From: CBDDIP01 sp965229005
GTDB taxonomy: Bacteria > Actinomycetota > Acidimicrobiia > Acidimicrobiales > Ilumatobacteraceae
Direction of reading: 5' to 3'
Assembly: GCA_965229005.1 (NCBI GenBank)
Contig: CBDDIP010000002.1
Span: 2,232,001 to 2,296,000, forward strand
DNA: 64,000 bases
The position numbers and the translations under genes were made by a program. The stretch's first letter is position 1. The number at the start of each line of letters is the position of its first letter. The notes beneath the pieces are model-generated. The model saw only the letters and a program-made list of their open reading frames with translations. It made no database searches and had not been told where the DNA came from. Of the stretch, positions 13,964 to 23,179 are shown in pieces.

Positions 13964-15740
13964 GCAGCAGATCGAGAAGTCGATCGCGGAGTGGATCGAG
14001 GACGGGCTGATCGCCGACTCGGGATGGACGGGCAAGCCGTTGATCCGCACGCCGTTGCCGAAGGGCAAGGGCATTTGGTTCGACCCGCGATCTGTGGAGC
14101 GGGTGCTCCGGTTCTTCCTGTTGCTGACGCAGACGATCGGCCGGTGGGCCGGCCTCGAGTTCCGGTTGTTCGACTGGCAGGTGCGCTACCTGATTGCGCC
14201 GGTCTTCGGGATCAAGCACGCCGATGGTCGTCGGGTGATCCGCACGGTGTGGTTCGAGATCCCGCGCAAGAACGGCAAGTCGACGTTGTGCTCGGGCCTC
14301 GGGCTGTATCTGTTCAGCGCCGATCGCGAGTGGGGCGCGGAGGTGTACGCCGCGGCCGGCTCACGAGTCCAGGCGGGCGTCGTGTTCCGAGCTGCTCGGG
14401 CGATGGCCAACGGCTCGAAGGCGCTACGCGAGAAGCTCGGTCGCAAGGGGATCCAGCGAGCGCTGCTCGAGCATCCGGTGACCGGTGCGATCTTCCGAGC
14501 ACTCTCATCGAACGGCGATCTCCAGCACGGCCTCAACGTGCACGCCGCGATCATCGACGAGGTCCACGTCCACAAGAACCCCGACGTGATCGAAGCGCTC
14601 GAGTCCGGCACGGGCTCGCGCGAGCAGCCGCTGATCGTGTTCATCACGACCGCCGACGCCGGCACCGACGGCACGATCTACACCGAGAAGCGGGAGTACA
14701 TCGAGGCGCTGTGCGCCGGCACCAAGAAGGACCAGACGACCTACGGCGTGGTGTTCGCCGCCGACGAGAAGGCGGTCGGGTTCGACCCGTTCAGCGATGA
14801 GACGATCATCGGCGCCAACCCCGGTGCCGGCTCGACGGTGACGATGGAGTACCTCCGCACGGCGGCGGTCAAGGCGCGCAGCTCGCAGCGCGAGCTCGCC
14901 TCGTACCTTCGGCTCCACCTGAACGTGCGCACCAAGCAGACGACGAAGTGGCTGCCGCTCGATCGCTTCGACACGACTCGCGGCGAGATCGATCCGAACG
15001 AGTGGAAGGGCACTGTGGTGCGCGGCGGGCTCGACCTCGCAACGGCGTCGGACCTGACGGCGTTCGTGGTCCGTGGCGCCGGCGAAGTGCCGCTGCTGCA
15101 CGCGCTGTTCTGGATCCCGGAGGAGCGCATCGGAGAGATCGAGAAGCGCACGAAGATGCCGATCGGCGAGTGGGTCAAGGACGGTTGGATCGCCGTCACC
15201 GAGGGCAACGTCACCGACTACTCGAAGGTGCGAGCGGACATCATCGCTGAGCTGGAGCGCCTCGACGTGATGTGCGTGTCGATCGCGTACGACCAATGGA
15301 ACGCGACCGAGACCGCGATCGAGCTCGCCGCGGCTGGCTTCGCGATGGTCCCAACCCGCCAGGGCTACGGGCAACTGTCGGCGCCGGCCAAGCAGATCGA
15401 GCGTCAGGTGCTCGGCTCCAAGAAGGGCAAGCCGCTCGTGCGCACCGGCGTCAACCCGGTGCTGCGCTGGATGGCCGACTGCGTCGAGGTGCGCACCGAC
15501 GACGCCGGCAACATCAAGCCGGTCAAGCCCGACCGGGAGAAGTCGACGAAGCGGATCGACGGCATCGTCGCCTGGATCATGGCCGAGCGCGAGGCGATGC
15601 TCGGCGACGCGGCCGGCGGATCGTCAGCGATGGCGCTGCTCGACGGGCTGATGATCCCGTGCCCGTCGTGCGCTGTGGTCAATGCATCGAGCCGGGTGCT
15701 CTGTTCATCGTGTGGCGCCCAGCTCGGGCAGCCCGCTTGA
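13932..15740 (+). CDS. Terminase large subunit
   Basis: A 602-residue packaging ATPase and nuclease. Walker A-like FEIPRKNGKST (residues about 108-118), Walker B AAIIDEVHVH with D209-E210, and an ATPase coupling stretch LIVFITTADAGTDG. The nuclease domain begins GGLDLATASDLTAF with D368 and D374. A C-terminal zinc-ribbon (CPSCAVVNASS, then CSSCG) is an addition not usual for the family. The ATG at 13932 is spaced about 7 nt from gggag. ATG at 13926 is the alternative. Confidence 0.93.
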   Translation: MAQRARASSIEQQIEKSIAEWIEDGLIADSGWTGKPLIRTPLPKGKGIWFDPRSVERVLRFFLLLTQTIGRWAGLEFRLFDWQVRYLIAPVFGIKHADGRRVIRTVWFEIPRKNGKSTLCSGLGLYLFSADREWGAEVYAAAGSRVQAGVVFRAARAMANGSKALREKLGRKGIQRALLEHPVTGAIFRALSSNGDLQHGLNVHAAIIDEVHVHKNPDVIEALESGTGSREQPLIVFITTADAGTDGTIYTEKREYIEALCAGTKKDQTTYGVVFAADEKAVGFDPFSDETIIGANPGAGSTVTMEYLRTAAVKARSSQRELASYLRLHLNVRTKQTTKWLPLDRFDTTRGEIDPNEWKGTVVRGGLDLATASDLTAFVVRGAGEVPLLHALFWIPEERIGEIEKRTKMPIGEWVKDGWIAVTEGNVTDYSKVRADIIAELERLDVMCVSIAYDQWNATETAIELAAAGFAMVPTRQGYGQLSAPAKQIERQVLGSKKGKPLVRTGVNPVLRWMADCVEVRTDDAGNIKPVKPDREKSTKRIDGIVAWIMAEREAMLGDAAGGSSAMALLDGLMIPCPSCAVVNASSRVLCSSCGAQLGQPA

Positions 15741-15751
15741 GGAGGTGACGA

Positions 15752-17578
15752 GTGACGAAGATCGACGAGGCCGTGGCGCCGTTGCACGCGAAGATCGATG
15801 CGCTCGCCGAGCTCGTCGAGAAGAGTGTCGGCCTCCGCCCGACAACGACGGACATCGCCGGCCTCGCCCAGGCGCTCGCCCTGCAGGGCGGTGGCCGCAA
15901 CGTCGACGACGGGTCCGGCGCGGCGTGGGCCGGTCTGCTCGGTCCGGGTGTCCCGCTCGGCGTCAGCGCCCTCGACCCGCGGCTGCCCGGCAACGGCCGC
16001 TACTCGCCGCGCCGGTCGGAGTATCAGCCGGGCGTCAACCTCAACGTCAACAACCGCTCGACCCCGTTCGCCACACTGCGCGCCGCCGCCGATCAGGTCG
16101 ACGTGATGCGCCGCTGCATCGAGGCACGCAAGGCCCACATGCAAGCGCTCGATTGGGACATCCGACTGACCCGTCGCGCGCTGCGTCAGATCATGCTCGA
16201 CGAGAACCTGAGCAACCCCGGCAAGGCAGCAGCGATCGCCCGCCAGCGCTTCGAGCCCGAGATGATCCGGCTCCGCAACTTCTGGGAGAAGCCCGACCGG
16301 TTCAACCAGCAGGGCTGGGGCACGTGGCTCGGCGCGCTGATGGAAGAGCAGCTCGTTACCGACGCCGTCACCGTGTTCCCGCGCCGCACCATGAACGGCA
16401 AGGTCGCCGCCTTCGAGCTGATCGACGGCGCAACGATCAAGCCGCTGTGGGATCACCGCGGCTCGACCCCGGCCCCGCCGGCGCCGGCGTATCAGCAGAT
16501 CCTCCACGGCCTGCCCCGTGGCGAGTGGGTCGCCTCGACCGACGGCGTCGCCGATGCGTTCACGCTCGAGCAGCTCGTCTACCGCCCGAAGGTCACGCGG
16601 TCGTTCACGCCGTACGGTCTGCCCGAGACGGAGCAGGCGCTGTCGGCGATCGACCTGTGGATGAAGTGCATGCAGTGGGTCCGCTCCGAGTTCGACGCCG
16701 GCGTGGTCCCCGACATGTGGTTGAAGACCGACATGAAGGTCGCGATGCAGGCGAGCACGCAGACCGGCACCGTCACGCCGGCGCTGCTGCGCGAGATGGA
16801 ACTGACCATGAACGCGATGCTCGCCGGCAACTTCGACGAGCGCCACGGGCTGCACCTGCTGCCGGCCGGCTTCGAGCCGATGGCGATGGCTTCGTTCATC
16901 GAGCGGTTCAAGCCGGAGCTGTTCGACATGATCGTCAAGCTCGTCTGCATGTCGTTCGCCGTGATGCCCACAGAGATCGGGTTCCCGCCGTCGTCGGGCC
17001 TCGGCGGCAAGGGCCACCAGGAGGGCGAGGCCAACTCGGCGTGGCGCAAGGACATCCGTCCGACGTGTGAGTGGCTCGGCGGTCTGATGACCGATCTGTC
17101 GCGCGAGTGGTTGGACATGCCGATCGAGCTCGAGTTCGCCATGATCGGCTACGAGGTCGAGGACCAGGGCGAAGCGGAGAAGGTCACCGACAGTCAGTCG
17201 CGCCGCGGTGGCATCACGATCAACGAGGATCGTGCCGCTCGCGGGTTGACGATGTACGACTTCGAGGAGGCCGACGAACCGTTCATCGTCACCGGTGCCG
17301 GCCTCGTGTTCCTGCGTGGCGCACGCAAGGCGCAGGAGGCGGCAGCCGCCGCCCCTGCGCCGGCGCCGGCGGGCCCAGTCAGCGAGGCCGAGATCGACCC
17401 CGCTCCAGCCGACCGTGACAACGAGGTCGCCAAGTTCATCTCGTTCGCCCGCAAGCGCGCCGGCCAGTCGTGGCGCGACTTCGAGTTCACCACGTTCGAC
17501 GACGCCACCGTCGCCGAGCTCAACGCCGCCGGCGCCGCCGGCGACATCCCCACGATCCGCAAGATCGTCGCCCGCTGA
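15752..17578 (+). CDS. Portal protein
   Basis: A 608-residue protein, the dodecameric head vertex through which DNA is packaged. It is recognised from position and pattern: VDVMRRCIEARKAHMQALDWD, long helical middle, GGKGHQEGEANSAWRKDI near residue 415, and TDSQSRRGGITINEDRAARGL followed by an Ala/Pro-rich linker. A GTG start with an excellent ribosome-binding site (aggaggtga). The last 45 residues (AKFISFARKRAGQSWRDFEF) form a separate small domain. Confidence 0.85.
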   Translation: MTKIDEAVAPLHAKIDALAELVEKSVGLRPTTTDIAGLAQALALQGGGRNVDDGSGAAWAGLLGPGVPLGVSALDPRLPGNGRYSPRRSEYQPGVNLNVNNRSTPFATLRAAADQVDVMRRCIEARKAHMQALDWDIRLTRRALRQIMLDENLSNPGKAAAIARQRFEPEMIRLRNFWEKPDRFNQQGWGTWLGALMEEQLVTDAVTVFPRRTMNGKVAAFELIDGATIKPLWDHRGSTPAPPAPAYQQILHGLPRGEWVASTDGVADAFTLEQLVYRPKVTRSFTPYGLPETEQALSAIDLWMKCMQWVRSEFDAGVVPDMWLKTDMKVAMQASTQTGTVTPALLREMELTMNAMLAGNFDERHGLHLLPAGFEPMAMASFIERFKPELFDMIVKLVCMSFAVMPTEIGFPPSSGLGGKGHQEGEANSAWRKDIRPTCEWLGGLMTDLSREWLDMPIELEFAMIGYEVEDQGEAEKVTDSQSRRGGITINEDRAARGLTMYDFEEADEPFIVTGAGLVFLRGARKAQEAAAAAPAPAPAGPVSEAEIDPAPADRDNEVAKFISFARKRAGQSWRDFEFTTFDDATVAELNAAGAAGDIPTIRKIVAR

Positions 17579-17590
17579 GGAGACCAGCCA

Positions 17591-18736
17591 ATGTCGCTCA
17601 CCCGCACCTTCGCACCCATCACCAAGAGCGAGAAGCTCCCCGACGGCTCGATGCTCGTCTACGGCCAGATGACCGGGCCACAGCTCGATCTCGACGGCCA
17701 GGTCTGCGACCCGGCCTGGCTGAAGTCCGCCGTGCCCGAGTGGTTCAAGATCGGCAACGTCCGCGAGATGCACCAGGCGTGGGCTGTGGGCAAGGGCGTC
17801 GAGGTCGAGCAGGCCGGTGACGATCACTGGCTGACCGCCAAGATCGTCGACGCCGACGCGATCGTCAAGGTCGACGAGGGCGTTTACACCGGCTTCTCGA
17901 TCGGGATCAAGAGCCCGAAGATCGTGAAGGACGCCGGCGCTCCGAACGGTCGGATCATCGGTGGCACGATCATCGAGACGTCGCTCGTCGATCGCCCGTG
18001 CAACGAGAGCGCCAAGCTCGTCCTCGCCAAGATGGCCAAGGGCGGCGAGTGGACTGCAAGCGACGCGCTCGTGAAGGACGCCGGCACCGTCGAGGCGGTC
18101 GACGAGGTGGCCGAAGAGAGCCTCGTCGCGCAGGCAGTGGCGGCGCTGAACGCACTGTTGCAGCAGGAGGTCGACGAGTACCTCGAAGGCGATGGCGGCC
18201 GTGGGCCCGTGCGCCGTGTGCTCTCGCTCCTCGAGGACCTCGAGTGGTACGTCGAGGTCGACACGTGGGACGACGCCCAGTTCATGGGCGCCCTGAAGAT
18301 CGCAATCGCCGGCGACGCCGCCGAACCCCAGGAGGAGCTCGTGAAGCTGTCCACCATCGCCGATCTCGTCAAGGCTGCCACGGCCGACGACGCCGATCTC
18401 GTCGAGGTCCGCAAGGCCCTCGGCATCGACGAGCTCACCACGAAGGTGGACGAGCTCGTCGCAAAGTCCGACCAGGAACCGACGACAAAGGTGGCCACCG
18501 CAGAGGAGCTCGAAGAGCTCGCGGATCGGCTCACGAAGGTCGAGGGCATGGCGGCACCGGGTGGCCCGCACCGGGCAACCCACAGCGGCGGTTCACCTGT
18601 GGATGCGCGCAAAGCGGCTCTCACCGCCGACGTCGCCAAGTTCACGGACATCGCCAACACCACCAACGACCCCGACATGCGTCGCGGCTACACGGAGCTG
18701 GCCAACAACGCCCGCACCGAGCTCGCCGCACTCTGA
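17591..18736 (+). CDS. Prohead protease, XkdF-like, fused to scaffold-like region
   Basis: Residues 1-150 fit the XkdF/prohead serine protease pattern: MLVYGQMTGPQLDLDGQVCD, EMHQAWAVGKGVEV with H61, VYTGFSIGIKSPK with S103, and IIETSLVDRPCNESA. The rest (about residues 160-381) is acidic and helical and ends in a separate basic helix region (DARKAALTADVAKF), consistent with a scaffold that is cleaved during maturation. It lies between portal and capsid genes as usual. ATG after gaggagacc. Confidence 0.8.
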   Translation: MSLTRTFAPITKSEKLPDGSMLVYGQMTGPQLDLDGQVCDPAWLKSAVPEWFKIGNVREMHQAWAVGKGVEVEQAGDDHWLTAKIVDADAIVKVDEGVYTGFSIGIKSPKIVKDAGAPNGRIIGGTIIETSLVDRPCNESAKLVLAKMAKGGEWTASDALVKDAGTVEAVDEVAEESLVAQAVAALNALLQQEVDEYLEGDGGRGPVRRVLSLLEDLEWYVEVDTWDDAQFMGALKIAIAGDAAEPQEELVKLSTIADLVKAATADDADLVEVRKALGIDELTTKVDELVAKSDQEPTTKVATAEELEELADRLTKVEGMAAPGGPHRATHSGGSPVDARKAALTADVAKFTDIANTTNDPDMRRGYTELANNARTELAAL

Positions 18737-18761
18737 CCCCACCAAGGAGCACAGACCCACC

Positions 18762-20537
18762 ATGGTCCCCATCAAGGAACTCTTCGCCGACGCGCAGTCG
18801 CCGGCAGAGGTCGCCAGCCGATTCGAGGCGTTCAAGGGCGCCCTCGACGCCTCGGCGCACCAGCAGGCGGCCGCCAAGGCCGCCGGCATCTCGTTCATCT
18901 CGGATCCCGATCACGGCCCGAACTGGATCCGCCCCGAGGGCAACGCGTCCGCTGACGCGCTGGCCACGCTCGGCAAGTCCGTCTCGCCCGACATCCTGGC
19001 CTCGCTCACCGAGGAGCTCAACAAGAACGGCACCCTCAACAAGGACCTGTCGCTCACGTCGCCGATCTCGACCGGCCTCGTGCCGTATGACCTCGAGGCG
19101 CCCGCCAAGTTCCTCGTGCCGGTCCGCACCCCGCTGCGCAACCGGATCCCGCGGATCAAGGGCCAGGGCACGAGCCGCCGGTTCAAGCAGATCACCGGCA
19201 TCTCGAACTCGGGCACCGGCGGCGTCGCCAACCTGTCGCCGTTCATCAACGACGCGTCGACGATGACCTCCGGCTCGCTGACCCTGCGCCGCGGCGCCAA
19301 GATCAGCTACGCCGGCGCCGACAAGAACGTGAACTACAAGCAGATGGGTCTGTCCGATGTGGCGACCTGGTCCGCTCAGTTCGCCGGCCAGGGCTTCGGC
19401 GACGCTCGTCAGCTCTCGCACACCGCGGTGCTCTACGCGTCGATGCTCGCCGACGAGATGGCGCTCCTCGGCGCACGTGGCACCGACGCCGGCGTGTTCG
19501 TCGGCCAGCTCGGCACGCCCGCCGGTGGCTCGGTGGTCCTGACCGCTCGAGTCGCAGCCGGCACCGAGGTCGGCAACTCGGCCAACATCGCCACGCTGTA
19601 CGTGCGTGTCGCCGCCGAGGGCCTGTTCGGCGAGTCGATCGCATCGGCCGAAGTCACGACCACCGCCCTCGCTGCCGTCACCGGCCGCGTCGTCGACGTG
19701 ACGATGACTGGTGCGTTCGTGACCGGAGCGACCGGGTTCAAGATCTACGTCGGCACCGCCACCGCGATCGCCAACCAGTTCTACTCCGGGCGCACCGGCG
19801 CATGGGGTGGCACGGCTGGCGCAGCGACCGCTGCCTACACGATCCAGTTCACCGGTGCCGGCACCGGCGGCGCACCGAGCACGGGTGACAACGGGCTCGC
19901 CGCGGCGACCGCTGCCACGGCCGATCAGTACGACGGTCTGCTGACCGTGCTGACCGATCCGCTGCAGTCCGGGGCGATCTTCTCGAACGGCGGCCTCGCG
20001 CTGTCGACCGGCACGCCCGGCCTCGAGTTGCAGAACGTGTTCGCCGCACTGTTCTCCGGCGTCGCCCCCGGCAACGGGTACAGCGGTGTGCTCGCCAGCG
20101 GCACCTCTCGAGGTGTGAAGGCAGATCCCAACCGGGTGCTCGCGGCCGGCCAGGACCGCAAGCAGCTGTCGAACACCATCCTCGCCGGCAGCTCGGGCAA
20201 CCCGACGTTCATCATGACCGTCGACGTTCCGGATCAGGCCGGGATGCGCATGGGCACGGTGGTGTCCGGCATCGTCAACCAGACGACCGGCCGCACTGTG
20301 GACGTCGAGGTCCACCCGTACCTGCCGCAGGGCACGATGCTCGTCTGCTCGGACGAGCTCCCGATCCCCGACAGCGAGGTGCCGTCGGCGTTCGCGTACG
20401 TCTTGCCGCAGGACTACCTCGGCATGGACTGGCCGGTCATCCAGCACACGTTCGACGTGGGCTCGTACTGGTTCGGCGCCCTGGTGCCCTACGCGCCGTC
20501 GTTCTCCGGCGCTGTGGTGAACATCCTGCCGAAGTGA
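18762..20537 (+). CDS. Major capsid protein with inserted Ig/Fn3-like domain
   Basis: A 591-residue protein, larger than the roughly 300-400 residues usual for HK97-fold capsids. The flanks fit a capsid (SLTSPISTGLVPYDLEAP, TLRRGAKISYAGADK, LLGARGTDAG, then DQYDGLLTVLTDPLQSGA, FIMTVDVPDQAG). Residues about 253-376 are a beta-rich insert (VVLTARVAAGTEV, TGRVVDVTMTGAFVTGATGF, AAYTIQFTGAG) like an immunoglobulin or fibronectin domain, probably displayed on the shell. Position after the protease and before connectors supports the call. ATG 12 nt after aaggag. Confidence 0.88.
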   Translation: MVPIKELFADAQSPAEVASRFEAFKGALDASAHQQAAAKAAGISFISDPDHGPNWIRPEGNASADALATLGKSVSPDILASLTEELNKNGTLNKDLSLTSPISTGLVPYDLEAPAKFLVPVRTPLRNRIPRIKGQGTSRRFKQITGISNSGTGGVANLSPFINDASTMTSGSLTLRRGAKISYAGADKNVNYKQMGLSDVATWSAQFAGQGFGDARQLSHTAVLYASMLADEMALLGARGTDAGVFVGQLGTPAGGSVVLTARVAAGTEVGNSANIATLYVRVAAEGLFGESIASAEVTTTALAAVTGRVVDVTMTGAFVTGATGFKIYVGTATAIANQFYSGRTGAWGGTAGAATAAYTIQFTGAGTGGAPSTGDNGLAAATAATADQYDGLLTVLTDPLQSGAIFSNGGLALSTGTPGLELQNVFAALFSGVAPGNGYSGVLASGTSRGVKADPNRVLAAGQDRKQLSNTILAGSSGNPTFIMTVDVPDQAGMRMGTVVSGIVNQTTGRTVDVEVHPYLPQGTMLVCSDELPIPDSEVPSAFAYVLPQDYLGMDWPVIQHTFDVGSYWFGALVPYAPSFSGAVVNILPK

Positions 20538-20566
20538 TCTTCGGCAGCTGACGGCTACCCAACAGG

Positions 20567-20636
20567 CGGAGCTTCTGGCTTTCGGCTCCGCCAACCGAAG
20601 GCTCGGCGCGGGCGCACCTCACGGTGTGCCCGCGCC
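20567..20636 (+). terminator. Two hairpins after the capsid gene
   Basis: ggcggagc (20567-20574) pairs with gctccgcc (20585-20592). Then a 13-bp stem with one G-U pair joins 20605-20617 (ggcgcgggcgcac) to 20624-20636, with a 6-nt loop. No T tract follows. This is the 130-bp gap directly after the most highly expressed virion gene, so partial termination or mRNA 3'-end stabilisation is likely. Confidence 0.55.
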
Positions 20637-20667
20637 TGGCCGACCCTCGATCCACAGGAGCGCCACC

Positions 20668-20934
20668 GTGGCCAAGCTCTGCGTTGCTCAATCGCTGTGC
20701 GCCGGCATCGACGCCGGCGGCCGCCGGTACATGGCCGACCGCAAAGGTCAGGTCGACGTGCCCGACCATCTCGTGTCGTCGCTCAAGCGCGACGGCCAGC
20801 TCTTCGAGCCGAACCTCGGCGGTCCTCGTACCGACGGATTCGTGTGCGAGGGGTGCGGCTTCCATGCCGTCTTCCGCAAGTGCGGCCGGTGCGGAGGCAC
20901 CTGCCATCGACCAGGAGAAGTGACCACACCATGA
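20668..20934 (+). CDS. Small zinc-ribbon protein after capsid (88 aa)
   Basis: An 88-residue protein. The C-terminal end VCEGCGFHAVFRKCGRCGGTC is a four-cysteine zinc ribbon. The N-terminal part (CVAQSLCAGIDAGGRRYMADR) adds two Cys. The GTG at 20668 follows aggag. In other actinophages similar small proteins sit between capsid and connector genes. Its role is unknown. Confidence 0.65.
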   Translation: MAKLCVAQSLCAGIDAGGRRYMADRKGQVDVPDHLVSSLKRDGQLFEPNLGGPRTDGFVCEGCGFHAVFRKCGRCGGTCHRPGEVTTP

Positions 20935-21317
20935 CCACCACCACCCCCAAGAAGCCCGCCGCCAAGAAGGCCACGGCGCCCGAGGCCACCGAGGCCGAGG
21001 TCGCATCGACGCCGGCCGATCCTGTCGTCGAGCCCGAGGCAGCTGCGCCGGCGCCGAAGGAGAAGGCGCCGCCCAAGCCGCGCGTCAAGAAGCAGGGCGT
21101 CACGACCGAGGGGCCCGATGGCACGTTCGTCTCGAACAACGTGCTCGAGGAGACGTTCGAGTCGAACGGTTCGCTCGATCCGAAGGTCAAGACGCTCGAC
21201 AACTCCGAGCCGGCCAAGGGCGTGTTCTACGCCTTCGGTGTGGAGCACGTCGCGCTCGGCGAGCGCGGCGAGTGGAAGGTGGACCCCGAGACGGGGTGCA
21301 TCACCGGCAAGGCCTGA
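20931..21317 (+). CDS. Hypothetical head protein with Lys/Ala/Pro-rich N-terminus (128 aa)
   Basis: The first 60 residues are low-complexity, starting TPKKPAAKKATAPEATEA and continuing with repeated APKEKAPPKPR-type runs. A compact C-terminal domain of about 65 residues follows (GVTTEGPDGTFVSNNV, VKTLDNSEPAKGVFYAFG, GEWKVDPETGCITGKA). The ATG overlaps the previous stop by 4 nt. The layout suggests a capsid-bound or DNA-contacting head protein, by inference only. Confidence 0.55.
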   Translation: MTTTTPKKPAAKKATAPEATEAEVASTPADPVVEPEAAAPAPKEKAPPKPRVKKQGVTTEGPDGTFVSNNVLEETFESNGSLDPKVKTLDNSEPAKGVFYAFGVEHVALGERGEWKVDPETGCITGKA

Positions 21318-21326
21318 CCGGTCGCC

Positions 21327-22238
21327 GTGCAGACGATCGATCTGATCGCCGATCAGCGCATCCTCGTCAACGTTGCCGCGACGCTTCGGTGGACGTTCGT
21401 CGACAGCAACGGTGAGCCCGACGTGCTGACCGACGGCGTCGATGACGTCACGGTCACGGTGCTGCGCGCTGACGGCTCCACGCTCGTCGCCGCACAGGCC
21501 GCCACGATCGGCGATGCGGGTGCGGTGACGTACCTGCTGCCTGCCGCGTCGAACGGGTTTCTCGACGTCCTGGCGGCGTCGTGGACGGTCAACGACGTGC
21601 TCTCGGGTACGACGACGATCGCCGTCGTCGGAGCGTTCTGGTTCAACCTCGCTGAGGTCCAGGCGCTCGCCGGCATGAAGGGCACCAACATCGACAAGCT
21701 GCTGCCGGTTCGCGCCGAGGTCGAGGGCCGCGGCGAGAAGGCGACAGCTGTGGCGTGGGTGCCCCGCCTCCACGTGGCCGTCGTCTCCGGCACCGGGCGC
21801 GAGTCGATCGTGCTGCCGGTGAAGCGGCTGCGCCGGGTGCGGTGGGTGCGAGTCACCGACCCGACCACGCTGGCCGTCACCGAGTTCGACAGCGACGAGC
21901 TCGCCGCCATCCCGGCGGATCCGGATGGCATCGCTCGTCGCCCGTCGGGCGATCTGTGGACTGCCGGGTCGGGCAACATCGAGATCGGCCTCGAGTGCGG
22001 CTACGACCGCCCGTCGCCGGCGGTCAAGGCGGCCGGGTTGCTCGCGACGCAGTACCTGCTGCAGCGCGACTCGTCGGGCCTGTCGTTGCGGGTGACGTCG
22101 AAGTCGACGATCGAGGGTGGCACCGAGACGTACTCGTACGCCGGCGACGGCGGGGGAGTGCACCGCGAGTTCGGCATCCCCGACGTCGACGCTGTGCTCC
22201 AGGCCAACGATCACTCGAACCGTGGCGGGTTCCTGTGA
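21327..22238 (+). CDS. Head-tail connector protein with N-terminal beta domain (303 aa)
   Basis: Residues 1-95 form a beta-rich domain (VNVAATLRWTFVDSNGEP, VDDVTVTVLRADGSTLV), followed by a connector-like region (WVPRLHVAVVSGTGRESIV, RLRRVRWVRVTDP, IEIGLECGYDRPSPAV, KAAGLLATQYLLQRDSSGL). The C-terminal pattern is that of head-completion proteins that stack below the portal. GTG start; GTGA overlap with the next gene. Confidence 0.65.
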   Translation: MQTIDLIADQRILVNVAATLRWTFVDSNGEPDVLTDGVDDVTVTVLRADGSTLVAAQAATIGDAGAVTYLLPAASNGFLDVLAASWTVNDVLSGTTTIAVVGAFWFNLAEVQALAGMKGTNIDKLLPVRAEVEGRGEKATAVAWVPRLHVAVVSGTGRESIVLPVKRLRRVRWVRVTDPTTLAVTEFDSDELAAIPADPDGIARRPSGDLWTAGSGNIEIGLECGYDRPSPAVKAAGLLATQYLLQRDSSGLSLRVTSKSTIEGGTETYSYAGDGGGVHREFGIPDVDAVLQANDHSNRGGFL

Positions 22239-22747
22239 GCCGGGCCGCCTCGTCGACGCTGCTGATCCCGTTCCGCCGGCGGTTCGTCGAGCTTGCCTTC
22301 GCCAAGCTCGAGGCGTCCGACGTCGAGACGCCGGCGATCTCCGGCTACTGGCCGGGCAGCAAGTTCATCGACAAGCGTGTCGTGTACCTCGGCCAGGCCG
22401 TGATCGGTTCCGAGGTCGAGGGGTTCCGGGCGGGCAAGAAGGCCTACCGGCAGACGGTGCGCATCCCGATCCTCGTCGAGGTCCAGATCGACGAGCCGAC
22501 CACCGAGGACCGGCCGACGCTCGAGATCGCCGAGGCCGACGCGCTGGCGATCGCCGACGAGCTCCTCGAGCTCGTCGCCACCAACGTCACCTTCGGTCGC
22601 TACGACGCCAACCAAGGCGCGTGGGTCGAGGGGCTCGTCAACGACGTGATCGTCGAGGGCATGACGTCCGACGCCGGCTGGATCACCAACGGCCCACCAG
22701 GTGCGCACGCGCGCATCGATCTTCGCTACCGCATCGACGTGCTCTGA
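22235..22747 (+). CDS. Tail terminator / head-tail joining-like protein (170 aa)
   Basis: A 170-residue protein with GTG in a GTGA overlap. It has an N-terminal basic strand (LIPFRRRFVELAFAKLEAS), then VYLGQAVIGSEVEGF and YRQTVRIPILVEVQIDEP, and a helix with EIAEADALAIADELLELVA. Size, place and strand-helix order fit minor tail (tail terminator) proteins found between connectors and the tail tube. Family assignment is by context. Confidence 0.6.
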   Translation: MSRAASSTLLIPFRRRFVELAFAKLEASDVETPAISGYWPGSKFIDKRVVYLGQAVIGSEVEGFRAGKKAYRQTVRIPILVEVQIDEPTTEDRPTLEIAEADALAIADELLELVATNVTFGRYDANQGAWVEGLVNDVIVEGMTSDAGWITNGPPGAHARIDLRYRIDVL

Positions 22748-22762
22748 GGAGGGCAACCCACC

Positions 22763-23179
22763 ATGACCATGAGGCTCCGTTACATCGGCCCGTACGCGCC
22801 GCCGGTGTCCACAGCGTTCGGCACGACCGACGACGAAGGGTTCATCGACGTGCCTGACGGCATCGCTGGCCGCGCCCCTGACCCGCGTCTCCACGCGGCG
22901 ATGGAGGAGCTCGCCGCTGCGGTCGCTGCGATCAACCACGAGGCGGCGTCGGTGCTGCGCGACGAGATCACCGGCACGGCCGACGCGCCGGCGCTCGACG
23001 TCGGCGAGGGCCTGCTCGCCCAGCACGAGACGTGGACGCTCGTGAAGGCGTCGACGGCGTCGACGAGCGACGCGTCGTCAGTGGCCACGAGCGACGGATC
23101 GCCGTCGGCGCAGACGCCGGCCGAGCGCAAGGCAGCCAAGGCGGCCGCGGCCGCAGAGACCAACGGAGGTGAGAAGTGA
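22763..23179 (+). CDS. Hypothetical head-tail region protein (138 aa)
   Basis: A 138-residue protein with gagg upstream of the ATG. Residues 1-70 are ordered (LRYIGPYAPPVSTAFGTTD, RLHAAMEELAAAVAAINHEA). The rest is Ser/Thr/Ala-rich (SDASSVATSDGSPSAQTPA) and ends in a Lys/Ala helix. It is coupled to the tail tube gene by a GTGA overlap. Confidence 0.55.
   Translation: MTMRLRYIGPYAPPVSTAFGTTDDEGFIDVPDGIAGRAPDPRLHAAMEELAAAVAAINHEAASVLRDEITGTADAPALDVGEGLLAQHETWTLVKASTASTSDASSVATSDGSPSAQTPAERKAAKAAAAAETNGGEK

Noticed and set aside
15404..18583. 1059-codon antisense ORF opposite portal and protease genes
   Set aside because: Very high GC leaves long open antisense frames. The product is His/Arg/Leu-rich without domains, and the plus-strand genes are clear.
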